From G963665975 sp963665975 (GTDB taxonomy: Bacteria; Bacteroidota; Rhodothermia; Rhodothermales; Bin80), in contig OY762508.1 in the NCBI GenBank assembly GCA_963665975.1, positions 2,852,001 to 2,916,000 of the forward strand: a DNA stretch of 64,000 bases, read 5' to 3'. Each line of letters starts with the position of its first letter. Position 1 is the stretch's first letter. The translations under genes and the position numbers were made by a program. Positions 25,631-33,545 of this stretch are shown here, piece by piece. The notes below the pieces were generated by a model. That model was given only the letters and a program-made list of their open reading frames with translations, was not told where the DNA came from and searched no databases.

Positions 25631-25641
25631 CCCCGGACATT

Positions 25642-26829
25642 ATGCGTACTGTGTACATTCTTAGTGCTGCGCGTTCGGCCATCGGACGGTTTGGCGGAGC
25701 GCTTCGGGACATCTCCCCCGCGGATCTTGCGGCCCCGGTAATGCGGGCTGCACTGGATCGGGCGGGGATCGCCGACAATCTGGATCTCGTGATCTTCGGC
25801 AATGTGCTGCGTGCCGGTCACGGCCAACTCATTCCGCGACAGGCCGCCTTCAAGGCGGGTATTCCGCAGAATGTCGATGCGCTGGCGGTGGACATGGTCT
25901 GCTCATCCGGCATGATGAGCGTCCTGACGGCCGCGTCCATGATCAAGGCGAACGAGGCCGATGTGGTCCTGGCCGGCGGAGTTGAGTCCATGTCCATGAC
26001 GGGATTCAACCTGTCGTCCAGGGCTCGCTGGGGATATAAGTACCTGCCGGGGGATCGTGAATCCGTAACGGATCTGTTGTTCAGGGATGGGTTATCGGAC
26101 CCTATGACTGGCGAATCAATGGGGGAGCAGACCGAGCGGCTGGTCGCGGAGACGGCGGTCACGCGGCAGGAACTCGACGAGGTCGCTTTCTTGTCGCACG
26201 AGCGGGCGCACCAGGCAACGCAGAGCGGCGCGTTTTCGTCGGAGATCGTGCCGATCCCCTACCGCGCACGCAGGGAGGTGCGGCAATTGGCTAGTGACGA
26301 GGGCATTCGGCCGGACACGACACTCGAGACCCTTTCCGCACTGCGCCCGGCGTTTCATCCCGAGGGCAGGCTGACGGCTGGCAACAGCAGCCAAATCAGC
26401 GACGGCGCTGCAGCGATCGTGCTTGCCAGCGGAGAGGCTGTAGAGGCGCGTGGCCTTGCGCCCTTGGGGCGCGTGCTGTCTGGCGCCTGGGCTGCTGGCG
26501 AACCGTGGCGGTTTCCCGAGGCTCCGGTAGCGGCTGTGCACCGGCTGTATGAGCGATCGGGTTTGCGATCAGGCGATTTCGACCTGTTCGAGAACAACGA
26601 GGCCTTCGCGCTGAGCAGCGTGCTGTTCAACCGCCTGCTCGGCGTTCCGTACGAGCAACTAAACGTACATGGTGGCGCAATTGCACTGGGGCATCCGATC
26701 GGTTGCAGCGGGGCCCGCATCCTGGTGACCTTGCTCCACGCGCTCATGCGGCACGGCGCTCGCCGTGGCCTCGCAGCGCTTTGTCACGGAACCGGTGGCG
26801 GCACCGCGCTTGCCATCGAATGCCGCTAA
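25642..26829 (+). CDS. Acetyl-CoA acetyltransferase (thiolase)
   Basis: Encodes 395 aa from ATG 25642; the longer upstream frame overlaps the DUF255 gene and lacks homology. Catalytic residues are intact: nucleophile Cys87 in VDMVCSSGMMSV, the ENNEAFAL loop, His351 in IALGHPIGCSGARI and Cys381 in LCHGTGGGTALA. The family condenses two acetyl-CoA or cleaves 3-ketoacyl-CoA; the direction is not evident. Its last ~290 bp are duplicated downstream (28714-29005) as part of a tandem segmental duplication. The stop lies 9 bp from the convergent DUF4097 gene. Confidence 0.93.
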   Translation: MRTVYILSAARSAIGRFGGALRDISPADLAAPVMRAALDRAGIADNLDLVIFGNVLRAGHGQLIPRQAAFKAGIPQNVDALAVDMVCSSGMMSVLTAASMIKANEADVVLAGGVESMSMTGFNLSSRARWGYKYLPGDRESVTDLLFRDGLSDPMTGESMGEQTERLVAETAVTRQELDEVAFLSHERAHQATQSGAFSSEIVPIPYRARREVRQLASDEGIRPDTTLETLSALRPAFHPEGRLTAGNSSQISDGAAAIVLASGEAVEARGLAPLGRVLSGAWAAGEPWRFPEAPVAAVHRLYERSGLRSGDFDLFENNEAFALSSVLFNRLLGVPYEQLNVHGGAIALGHPIGCSGARILVTLLHALMRHGARRGLAALCHGTGGGTALAIECR

Positions 26830-26838
26830 AACGGCTGT

Positions 26839-28569
26839 TTACTTTGTCTGCAGAACAACGTCACCGTCGGACGTGCGGACCTTGATCAGATTGCCGCCAC
26901 CGTTGATCCGGCCTTCGGCGTAGTCGTCGTCCATGCGGCCGTCAAAGTTGATATCAGAGGCCACGTGCACGTCATCGCCGCGGAGTGCAAGATCCGCTGA
27001 ATGGTCCTGCGGAATTGTGAGCTCAATGTCGCCGGAAGACGTAGCCACCACGACTTTGCCGGGCGCCTGCAGTTGCAGTTCGACATCGGTGTCAGATCCC
27101 GTCACGGACAGGTCGCCTTCGACGTTCGTGAGGGTGATCGTTCCATCAGAAGCGTGGGCTGAACTCATCGTGCCCACGAGTGCATTGACCTGAATGTCTC
27201 CGTAATTAGTTCGCAGGTCCCCACTTCCGTGGAGCTGGGCGATAAAGATGTCTCCATCACGGGAGCGCGCGACCATCTTCCCCGTGGTAATCTCGTCGAG
27301 GTCCATGTCGCCGTAGGATGTATGGATTTCGATGGTCTCCGCGTCGAGACGGGAAGAGGCAATGTCTCCATCCGAGGTGTGGAGCGAGAGGTAGGGACCG
27401 GCAAGATCGTTGACAGTAATGTCACCATACGAGGCTTCAAGCTCGACACTTCCTTTGAGGCTGCCGAGTTCGATAGAACCGTCAGAAGTGCGGGCGGTCA
27501 ATTTCCCGGCAGCAATCTCGTCGAGGTCCAAGTCTCCATAGGATGTTTGAATGTCGATAGTCTCCGCAATTAGGCGGGAGGATACGATGTCTCCATCCGA
27601 GGTGTGGAGCGAGAGGTAGGGACCGGCCAGATCGTAGGCCGTAATGTCACCATACGAAGTCTTAAGTCGAATATCTCCCTTGAGTCTACCGAGTTGGATG
27701 TCACCGTCCTGAATGCGGGCGATCAATTTCCCGGTAGTAATCTCGTCGAGGTCCAGGTCGCCGTAGGATGTTTGAATGTCGATGGTCTCCGCATTGAGGC
27801 GGGAGGAGACGATGTCTCCATCCGAGGTGTGGAGCGAGAGGTAGGGACCGGCAAGGTTGTAGGCTGTAATGTCACCATACGAAGTCTTGAGCCGAAGATC
27901 TCCTTTAAGGCTACTGAGATCGATATCACCGTCCTGGGTGTGAGCGATCAATTTCCCGGTAGTAATCTCGTCAAGGTCCAGGTTGCCATAGGATGTTTGA
28001 ATGTCGATGGTCTCCGCATTGAGGCGGGAGGAGACGATGTCTCCATCCGAGGTGTGGAGCGAGAGGTAGGGACCGGCCAGATCGTCGGCCACAATGTCAC
28101 CATACGAAGTCTTAAGCCGAATATCTCCTTTGAGGCTGGTGATTTCCATGTCACCGTCGGAGATGTTCATGGTTGCATCAATCTCTTTGGGCGTCGTGAC
28201 GCGCACCTGGATCTGAGGTGCGGCATCCCTCCAATCCTTCTCATTCCAGTCGTTGGAGTTCTTTCTGTCTGAGGTCACACGTATCACGCTGCCGTTGTGG
28301 GCTACGCTGAACTGCTGTTTCTCGAAGTGTTCCCTGGCGCGACCCATATTCTGACCGTAAAGCATCACCGCTACATGGACCTCATTCCCAGGGCCCGACA
28401 GGACGGTCACGTCGGCATCGCCGACATGGATTTCGAGTCGGCCATCCTCGGGGGCGTCGAAGGTCTTGTCGATCATAAGTTCCTGCGTGACCTGGCTGAT
28501 GCCCAGCGTGGTGCGGGCAATCGGGATCACGGTCAATGCGACGAGGAGGAGCATGCAGAGACGTTTCAT
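26839..28569 (-). CDS. DUF4097 family beta-strand repeat protein, long copy (A)
   Basis: Encodes 576 aa from ATG 28569; the in-frame extension to 28803 reads through the duplication junction and was rejected. A signal peptide (MKRLCMLLLVALTVIPIART) is followed by a domain shared with copy B (IDKTFDAPEDGRLEIHVGDA). After it come four near-identical 75-residue units rich in (S/T)xGD(I/L) turns, expected to form a right-handed parallel beta-helix or solenoid, and a C-terminal DUF4097 end (TSSGDIELTIPQDHSADL to the terminal VRTSDGDVVLQTK). In many units the motif reads TSYGD instead of TSDGD. It is likely exported. The function of DUF4097 proteins is unknown. It is a paralogue of the 388-aa gene at 29015-30181. 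Confidence 0.85.
   Translation of the reverse strand: MKRLCMLLLVALTVIPIARTTLGISQVTQELMIDKTFDAPEDGRLEIHVGDADVTVLSGPGNEVHVAVMLYGQNMGRAREHFEKQQFSVAHNGSVIRVTSDRKNSNDWNEKDWRDAAPQIQVRVTTPKEIDATMNISDGDMEITSLKGDIRLKTSYGDIVADDLAGPYLSLHTSDGDIVSSRLNAETIDIQTSYGNLDLDEITTGKLIAHTQDGDIDLSSLKGDLRLKTSYGDITAYNLAGPYLSLHTSDGDIVSSRLNAETIDIQTSYGDLDLDEITTGKLIARIQDGDIQLGRLKGDIRLKTSYGDITAYDLAGPYLSLHTSDGDIVSSRLIAETIDIQTSYGDLDLDEIAAGKLTARTSDGSIELGSLKGSVELEASYGDITVNDLAGPYLSLHTSDGDIASSRLDAETIEIHTSYGDMDLDEITTGKMVARSRDGDIFIAQLHGSGDLRTNYGDIQVNALVGTMSSAHASDGTITLTNVEGDLSVTGSDTDVELQLQAPGKVVVATSSGDIELTIPQDHSADLALRGDDVHVASDINFDGRMDDDYAEGRINGGGNLIKVRTSDGDVVLQTK
27250..28149 (-). repeat. Four tandem 225-bp repeats inside DUF4097 copy A
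   Basis: A shared sequence element (ctccatccgaggtgtggagc) recurs at 27366, 27591, 27816 and 28041, exactly 225 bp apart, giving four 75-codon units. Unit boundaries set at the DGD turn give 27250-28149. The middle two units are the most alike, and the outer units diverge, as expected for an array grown by unequal exchange. Copy B (29015-30181) has only one clear unit of this type, and the 188-residue difference between the two proteins is about 2.5 units. Confidence 0.9.
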
Positions 28570-28655
28570 GGCCGACCGGGGATTGTTTGTGGAAGTTGAG
28601 AGAATATACAGAACGCGAAATCGCATGATTTTCTCAAAGGAGAGCAACATTGTCC

Positions 28656-28712
28656 ATGCTGATTGCAATCTCCCGGACCGTCTTTGCCCGGCCCGTGCCG
28701 GAGGTTGTTCCT
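28656..28712 (+). pseudogene. Relic of the 5' end of mpg at a duplication junction
   Basis: The sequence from ATG 28656 (gcaatctccc, tctttgcccggcc, gaggttgttcct) matches the first ~57 bp of the intact mpg gene at 30273-30326 with scattered substitutions. The upstream leader (28570-28655) also matches the spacer between DUF4097 copy B and mpg. Similarity stops at about 28712, where sequence matching the inside of the thiolase gene begins. It is the left side of a tandem-duplication join and cannot encode a functional glycosylase. Confidence 0.85.
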
Positions 28713-28713
28713 C

Positions 28714-29005
28714 GCACCGGCTGTATGACTGATCAGGTCTGCGATCTGGCGATTTCGGCCCGTTCGAGAACATCGAGGCCTTCACGCTGAGCAGCGTACT
28801 CATTCACTGCCAGCTCGGTGCTCCGTACGAGCAACTAATCGTACATGGTGGCGCAATTGCACTGGGGCATCCGATCGGCTGCAGAGTGGCTCGCATCCTG
28901 GTGACCTTGCTCCACGCCCTCAGGCGGCACGGCGCCCGCCGTGGCCATGCAGCGCTTTGTCACGGAACCGGTGGCGGCACCGCGCTTGCCATCGAATGCC
29001 GCTGA
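28714..29005 (+). pseudogene. Relic of the thiolase 3' end at a duplication junction
   Basis: This stretch matches the last ~290 bp of the thiolase gene (26538-26829), from the caccggctgtatga element to the stop codon (TGA here, TAA in the parent). The catalytic-loop equivalents, GALGHP-like and CHGTGGG segments, are still recognisable, but it has no start and is fused to the mpg relic on its left. It is followed by DUF4097 copy B in the same convergent arrangement as the parent thiolase with copy A. It is non-functional. Confidence 0.9.
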
Positions 29006-29014
29006 AACGGCTGT

Positions 29015-30181
29015 CTACTTTGTCTGCAGAACAACGTCACCGTCGGACGTGTGGACCTCGATAAGATTGCCGCCACCATTGATCCGGCCTTTGGCGTATT
29101 CGTCGTCCATGCGGCCTTCAAAGTTGATATAAGAGGCCATGTGCACGTCATCGCCGCGGAGCACAAGATCCGCTGGATGGTCCTGCGGAATCGTGATCTT
29201 AATGTCGCCGGAGGACGTAGCCACCGTGATTTTGCCGGGAGCCTGCAGATGCAGCTGGACGTCGATGTCCGATCCCGTCACAGACAGGCCGCCCTCGACG
29301 TTGCTGAGGGTGATCGTTCCATCGGAAGAATGGGCTGAACTCATCGAGCCTGCGAGCGCGCCGACGTAAATGTCCCCGTCAGTTGTTCGCATTTCCCCAT
29401 CTCCGTAGAGTTGGGCGATATTGATGTCGCCGTCAGAGGTGTGGGCAGAGAAGCGGTCGGCTTCGACTTTTCCCAGATCAAGATCTCCGTCAGAGGTTTT
29501 CAGTATGGCAATGCCCTCGATCATGCGGATGCGGATGTCTCCGTCGGAGGTGCGGGCGACGATTTTTCCCGTGAAAACCTCGCCGAGGTCCAGGTCGCCA
29601 TCGGATGTATGGATTTCAATGGACTCCGCGTCGAGGCGGGAGGAGGCAATGTCTCCATCCGATGTGTTGAGCAAGAGGTAAGGACCGGCAAGATTGTCGG
29701 CCGTAATGTCACCGTCCGAGGTTTTCAGCCGAATATTTCCAGTGAGGTCACCGAGTTCGATGTCACCGTCCGAGGTGTGCACGGTTGCATCAAACTCCCT
29801 GGGTGCTGTGACGCGCACCTGGATCTGAGGCGCCGTATCCCTCCATTCCTTCCAGTTCCAGCCGAAGGAGCCCTTTCCATCTGACGCCACGCGTATCACA
29901 CTTCCGCTTGCGGCTACGCTGAATTGTTGCTTCTCGAAATACTCCCTGGCGCGATCCATATTCTTCCCGAAAAGCGTTACCGCTACATGGATCTCGTCCC
30001 CAGAGCCTGACAGGACGGTCACATCTGCATCGCCGACAAGGATTTCGAGCCGGCCATCCTCGGGAGCGTCGAAGGTCTTGTCGATCATGAGTTCCTGTTT
30101 GACCTGGCCGATGCCGAGCGTGGTGTGCGCGATCGGTAGCGTAGTGAATGCGACAAGGAGGAGGACGCCGAGACGTTTCAT
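29015..30181 (-). CDS. DUF4097 family beta-strand repeat protein, short copy (B)
   Basis: Encodes 388 aa. Signal peptide MKRLGVLLLVAFTTLPIAHT, then the same N-terminal domain as copy A (IDKTFDAPEDGRLEILVGDA), then about ten TSDGD(I/L) beta-turn repeats and the common C-terminal end (SSGDIKITIPQDHPADL to VHTSDGDVVLQTK). The turns keep Asp at the position that is often Tyr in copy A. The expanded 75-residue array of copy A is missing. It probably represents the ancestral length. It is divergent from mpg across about 90 bp. Exported; function unknown. Confidence 0.87.
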   Translation of the reverse strand: MKRLGVLLLVAFTTLPIAHTTLGIGQVKQELMIDKTFDAPEDGRLEILVGDADVTVLSGSGDEIHVAVTLFGKNMDRAREYFEKQQFSVAASGSVIRVASDGKGSFGWNWKEWRDTAPQIQVRVTAPREFDATVHTSDGDIELGDLTGNIRLKTSDGDITADNLAGPYLLLNTSDGDIASSRLDAESIEIHTSDGDLDLGEVFTGKIVARTSDGDIRIRMIEGIAILKTSDGDLDLGKVEADRFSAHTSDGDINIAQLYGDGEMRTTDGDIYVGALAGSMSSAHSSDGTITLSNVEGGLSVTGSDIDVQLHLQAPGKITVATSSGDIKITIPQDHPADLVLRGDDVHMASYINFEGRMDDEYAKGRINGGGNLIEVHTSDGDVVLQTK

Positions 30182-30272
30182 GGCCGTCTGAGAATTGTTT
30201 GTGGAAGTTGAAGAGCTTTACGAAACGTGAAAGCGTGTAGTTTCGTGCAGAATAGCTATGTTGCCCACGTTC

Positions 30273-30881
30273 ATGAGCGCAATCTCCCACACCTTCTTTG
30301 CCCGGCCTGCACCAGAGGTTGCTCCTGATCTCCTCGGGATGCGTCTCGTGCATGAATGCCCCTCCGGCGAACGTCTCTCGGGATACATCGTGGAAACTGA
30401 AGCCTATGCGCAGGATGATCCCGCCTGGAATGGATGGGGAATCCTGGATGTGGCCACAGGGCTCGTACAGCCGGTGGGGCGCGGGATGGCGCTGTTCGGT
30501 CCGCCCGGTACGGCATACATGCACCTGTGCTATGGAGTTCACTGGATGTTCAACGTCGTGACCGAGCCGGAAGGCCGTGTGGGATGCGTGCTTATCCGCG
30601 CCGTTGCACCGCTGGAGGGGCAGGACACTATGTGGAGGAGGCGAAAGGCAGCGCGTCGCGAGCTTGAACTCGCCAACGGTCCAGGCAAGCTCACGCAGGC
30701 ATTTGATATTGACCGAAGGTTTCACGGGATGCCACTGACGGGTCCACCACTATATCTGACGCGGCCACACCACAGCTTGTCACTTCAGATTGTCAGATCT
30801 ACTCGCATTGGTGTGCGGCACGGGTCAGAGTTGCCATACCGATTCTTCCTGGATGGGCACCCGGCCGTAAGTGTCCAGTAA
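30273..30881 (+). CDS. mpg: 3-methyladenine DNA glycosylase (AAG/MPG family)
   Basis: Encodes 202 aa from ATG 30273; an ATG at 30258 would add five residues. The 30273 start is favoured because the duplicated relic also keeps an ATG at this place. It excises alkylated and deaminated purines in base-excision repair. The catalytic Glu lies in GYIVETEAYAQDDPAWN, and the DNA-intercalating region ALFGPPGTAYMHLCYGVHWMFNVV, the VLIRAVAPLEG strand and NGPGKLTQAFDID are typical. It is the last core gene before the accessory region. Its first ~57 bp are repeated at 28656-28712. Confidence 0.92.
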   Translation: MSAISHTFFARPAPEVAPDLLGMRLVHECPSGERLSGYIVETEAYAQDDPAWNGWGILDVATGLVQPVGRGMALFGPPGTAYMHLCYGVHWMFNVVTEPEGRVGCVLIRAVAPLEGQDTMWRRRKAARRELELANGPGKLTQAFDIDRRFHGMPLTGPPLYLTRPHHSLSLQIVRSTRIGVRHGSELPYRFFLDGHPAVSVQ

Positions 30882-30980
30882 ACGTGTCCCACGTATTGGC
30901 ACGGATGTGACGTTCTTTGAGGGAATTATTGTGCGTAAGTGAACACCTACGGTCACGGCCGCGATAGGAGGAAGGAAAGG

Positions 30981-32216
30981 TCACCTCATGCTACACTGCC
31001 GCAGAACATCATCGAGCGATACTGTCTCGATTCCTCTCGTTATGAATTGAGCCGCATTGCTTTTAAGAAATCTGCCGGCTGCATAGCGGGCAGTCCTGAT
31101 AACGTCATCCATTGGTTTCGGGTCGATCACGACAACTCTTTTGCCGTTATCGAGCCAGTCAATAATGTGGTTATTGATCGCTTTATCCCCGAAGCTGTAA
31201 CCGCATATGACGAGACAGTCCGTATCATTCAAGATTCTTCGGAAGCGGTAGTGAATATCCGCCATTAGGCCTCTGCTGTACTGTGTTGGCTTATTGAAAG
31301 TGCCCATCAACATTAGAGGCAGCCGATCCTCTGCACGGGTATACCTGTTGAAGTCCACTCCGACGCTACCAGGATCAGAACCCTGGGGCGTAATAGTGGT
31401 ACGGGTCACTTTGCCAACTCGGTCAATCCTCCGAACCGAACCAGTGATCTGCCGCGTCAACTTGAACCAGTCGACCGAACCATGAAGTTTCAAGAATGGT
31501 ACCGAGTTGTTATTCACAAATTTATTCTTCCATATTCTATAGTTAGATGCTGTGCTTTCGGCGCTGAATCCGTCAGCAATGTCAATTCCTTTTCCTTGGA
31601 GGAAAACCTCTACATGGTTGTCGTGCGACAGTGTGGCAATTCCCTGTAGTTCCAAGGAGGAATTGTTGCACGCATCATGAATGAGCGCTAGATGCCCGGT
31701 TTGAATTGGGGGACCCGACAGTTTGTTTGTGACGTTGGCTTGGATATAACGGCAAGCAAGTTCACTGGTGTCATGGAGAGTGTTCGCGTCTGGAATTGGT
31801 TGACCCAGTCCCAACCTCACATATTCAGGCCAGCCACACATATCTGATTTCAACGTGTCCATAAACGGCTGTATTGCCGGATTCTGCAATTCTGTTAGAT
31901 CGTCTGCCAGTTGCGCAGCCGCGAAGTAAATGTCCTCGTAGTTCACCGCCTTGAACTCACCGCGGGCAACGAAATAGGAGCGCGTCTGTAGGTATAACCA
32001 GCCCAATAGGCGCCGGATTACTGGCATCATCCGATCTTCGGGCATAGGCGGAAATCCGGGCTCGGGCGGAGGTCTTCGCACGAATGTCTTGTCCGAATGT
32101 AACGTGAGCTCCGAACCGCCAAGAATGAGTTCGGTTAGGTGATTCATGGAAACATAGCCAGCCGGAATGGATGCTCCGGCTCCCAATAAGAATGTGATTC
32201 GATGCTGGGTGCTCAT
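30981..32216 (-). CDS. SIR2-domain protein (probable antiphage NADase)
   Basis: Encodes 411 aa. The sirtuin-like NAD-binding fold is visible: FLLGAGASIPAG at residues 9-20, a central FLKLHGSVDWFKL segment with the catalytic-type His, and CLVICGYSFGDKAINNHIIDWL near the C-terminus. There is no zinc-ribbon Cys cluster, which separates it from protein-deacetylating sirtuins and groups it with the SIR2 effectors of bacterial defence systems (Thoeris ThsA, Dsr, SIR2-HerA), which deplete NAD+. No partner ATPase, TIR or Argonaute gene is adjacent. Its ATG overlaps the stop of a possible 96-codon upstream ORF (TAATG). Base composition is more AT-rich than the core genes, suggesting transfer. Confidence 0.82.
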   Translation of the reverse strand: MSTQHRITFLLGAGASIPAGYVSMNHLTELILGGSELTLHSDKTFVRRPPPEPGFPPMPEDRMMPVIRRLLGWLYLQTRSYFVARGEFKAVNYEDIYFAAAQLADDLTELQNPAIQPFMDTLKSDMCGWPEYVRLGLGQPIPDANTLHDTSELACRYIQANVTNKLSGPPIQTGHLALIHDACNNSSLELQGIATLSHDNHVEVFLQGKGIDIADGFSAESTASNYRIWKNKFVNNNSVPFLKLHGSVDWFKLTRQITGSVRRIDRVGKVTRTTITPQGSDPGSVGVDFNRYTRAEDRLPLMLMGTFNKPTQYSRGLMADIHYRFRRILNDTDCLVICGYSFGDKAINNHIIDWLDNGKRVVVIDPKPMDDVIRTARYAAGRFLKSNAAQFITRGIETVSLDDVLRQCSMR

Positions 32217-32506
32217 TAGTCGGGCAGGGACATGATGAAATAACGGGATTTATACGCTTGGATCACGAGAAATTCTTCCGTGACTACACAGAATTTTCCC
32301 GTTTCAAGGGGAGGCGAGTAATGCCCAAGAATGGAGTATTGAATTACTGCTCTGGTTACGCTTATTAAGCGGACACACGGTGATGGTGTTTCCATTAAAC
32401 GCCTAATTTCACACTTTTTATATGGTATAATGTCTGGATGATTACGATAGCGGCCGGGTTTCCAGAGCCGTTCGCCTAAACAATCAAAAGAACTCGTGGT
32501 GACCAA
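32216..32506 (-). CDS. Possible small protein coupled to the SIR2 gene
   Basis: A frame of up to 96 codons whose stop overlaps the SIR2 start as TAATG, a layout typical of translational coupling. An internal ATG gives a 59-residue version (METPSPCVRLISV to SRYFIMSLPD). I recognise no domain, and there is no obvious signal or membrane helix. The overlap and orientation are the only support; the frame could be spurious in this AT-rich stretch. If real, it would be a candidate sensor or regulator of the SIR2 effector. Confidence 0.35.
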   Translation of the reverse strand: MVTTSSFDCLGERLWKPGRYRNHPDIIPYKKCEIRRLMETPSPCVRLISVTRAVIQYSILGHYSPPLETGKFCVVTEEFLVIQAYKSRYFIMSLPD

Positions 32507-32537
32507 GGCTCTCGTGATGGAAGAGACTGACGATGTC

Positions 32538-32699
32538 GCCTGTGAGGCGTTCCCATACCGGGTAGCCGCTGTGAGTTATTCCGATCTGATCATTCTGGCA
32601 GCGGCAGAACGATTCAGAGCTCACCTCCTGCCCACATTCGATCAGGAGGCTTCACGGTTGGAAAGTTGTGAGGCGGCTGTGGGGATAATTACGGGTTGA
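32538..32699 (+). pseudogene. PIN-domain (VapC-like) toxin remnant
   Basis: The short frame ending at TGA 32697-32699 contains YSDLIILAAAERFRAHLLPT followed by FDQEAS. This resembles the C-terminal half of PIN toxins, where a conserved Asp in D-x-L-I-x-A-x-A precedes the L-L-T-F-D strand. No N-terminal PIN half or antitoxin gene is found upstream. The remainder is most likely a decayed vapC. The assignment rests on this one motif and was made by eye. Confidence 0.45.
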
Positions 32700-32921
32700 A
32701 ATTCGACAGGTTGAAAATCATCGGAATACACACCGGTATCATTAGGCTTACAGGTCGTGAATGTGGCTCTAGGTCTGTTGCTGGTGAGGCGGCCGCACAT
32801 CGTTGGACATCCCTACCACATCTAACCATGTTTGCGGGAAAGTCGATATTGAGAATGTAAGATAATTACAGTATATTTCTGACGCTGATTAGGAACTAAC
32901 TTCGGTTTGGGGTGGGACCCA
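32700..32921. other. Intergenic, no gene seen
   Basis: AT-rich spacer between the PIN relic and the AbiE pair. It should contain the promoter of the toxin-antitoxin operon, but I could not single out a convincing -10/-35 pair. The stretch with gtaagataattacagtat around 32857-32874 is the most promoter-like part. Confidence 0.3.
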
Positions 32922-33545
32922 ATGACAGGTATAGCCGACAAGATCATGAAAAGGGTGTCCAAGCACAGGAGCGGAAAGTGGGTGTGCACGCCAAAGGATT
33001 TCCTAGACCTCGGCAGGCGGGGGGCAGTTGACCAGGCACTGTCGCGTCTCGCCAGGGCCGGTGAACTGCGCCGGGTGGCTCGCGGAATGTACGATATGCC
33101 CAGGATCAGCAACGTACTGAAGCGGCATGCGCCGGTCGACTTGGACGCCGCGATTGCAGCATTGGCAAGGCGGGAAGGTGTCCGGATTATGCCGGATGGA
33201 CTAGTCGCCGCGAATCAACTGGGTCTCACGAACGCAGTACCCGCGAAAGTCAGCTTCGTGACGGATGGTCACTCCAGGACGCTCAAGATCGATGGACGAA
33301 CAGTCTGGCTTCGACATGCGGGGCCGAGTGTCATGCGGTGGGCGGGGAAACCGGCGGCTCCGGTGGTTCAGGCGCTCCGGTGGCTCGGCCCTGGTGCGGC
33401 TGCAGATGCACAGGTCGTATCGATTTTGAGACGGCACCTTCCAAGTCATGTGAAGCTCGATCTTTGGCAAAACAGGCAAGATCTACCCGGCTGGGTGCAA
33501 CCGCTTGCACGGAGCATCACAAGCGACCAGGCAGTTGCCGTATGA
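32922..33545 (+). CDS. AbiEi-type antitoxin / DUF6088 transcriptional regulator
   Basis: Encodes 207 aa from ATG 32922, preceded by a GGGGTGGG purine-rich stretch; a TTG at 32907 is also in frame. An N-terminal winged-helix region (WVCTPKDFLDLGRRGAVDQALSRL, then RAGELRRVARGMYDMPR) is the usual AbiEi DNA-binding module that represses its own promoter. The C-terminal part (GLVAANQLGLTNAVPAKVSF) matches the antitoxin/DUF6088 family. Its TGA overlaps the ATG of the toxin gene as ATGA. It is the antitoxin partner of a type IV AbiE toxin-antitoxin/abortive-infection pair. Confidence 0.85.
   Translation: MTGIADKIMKRVSKHRSGKWVCTPKDFLDLGRRGAVDQALSRLARAGELRRVARGMYDMPRISNVLKRHAPVDLDAAIAALARREGVRIMPDGLVAANQLGLTNAVPAKVSFVTDGHSRTLKIDGRTVWLRHAGPSVMRWAGKPAAPVVQALRWLGPGAAADAQVVSILRRHLPSHVKLDLWQNRQDLPGWVQPLARSITSDQAVAV

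Noticed and set aside
27250..28149. CRISPR-like array
   Set aside because: The repeats are long (225 bp), in frame and coding, with no short repeats separated by unique spacers and no cas genes.
28570..28803. N-terminal extension of DUF4097 copy A up to 28803
   Set aside because: The added residues read through the duplication joint in antisense to mpg/thiolase relics, and ATG 28569 gives a proper signal peptide matching copy B.
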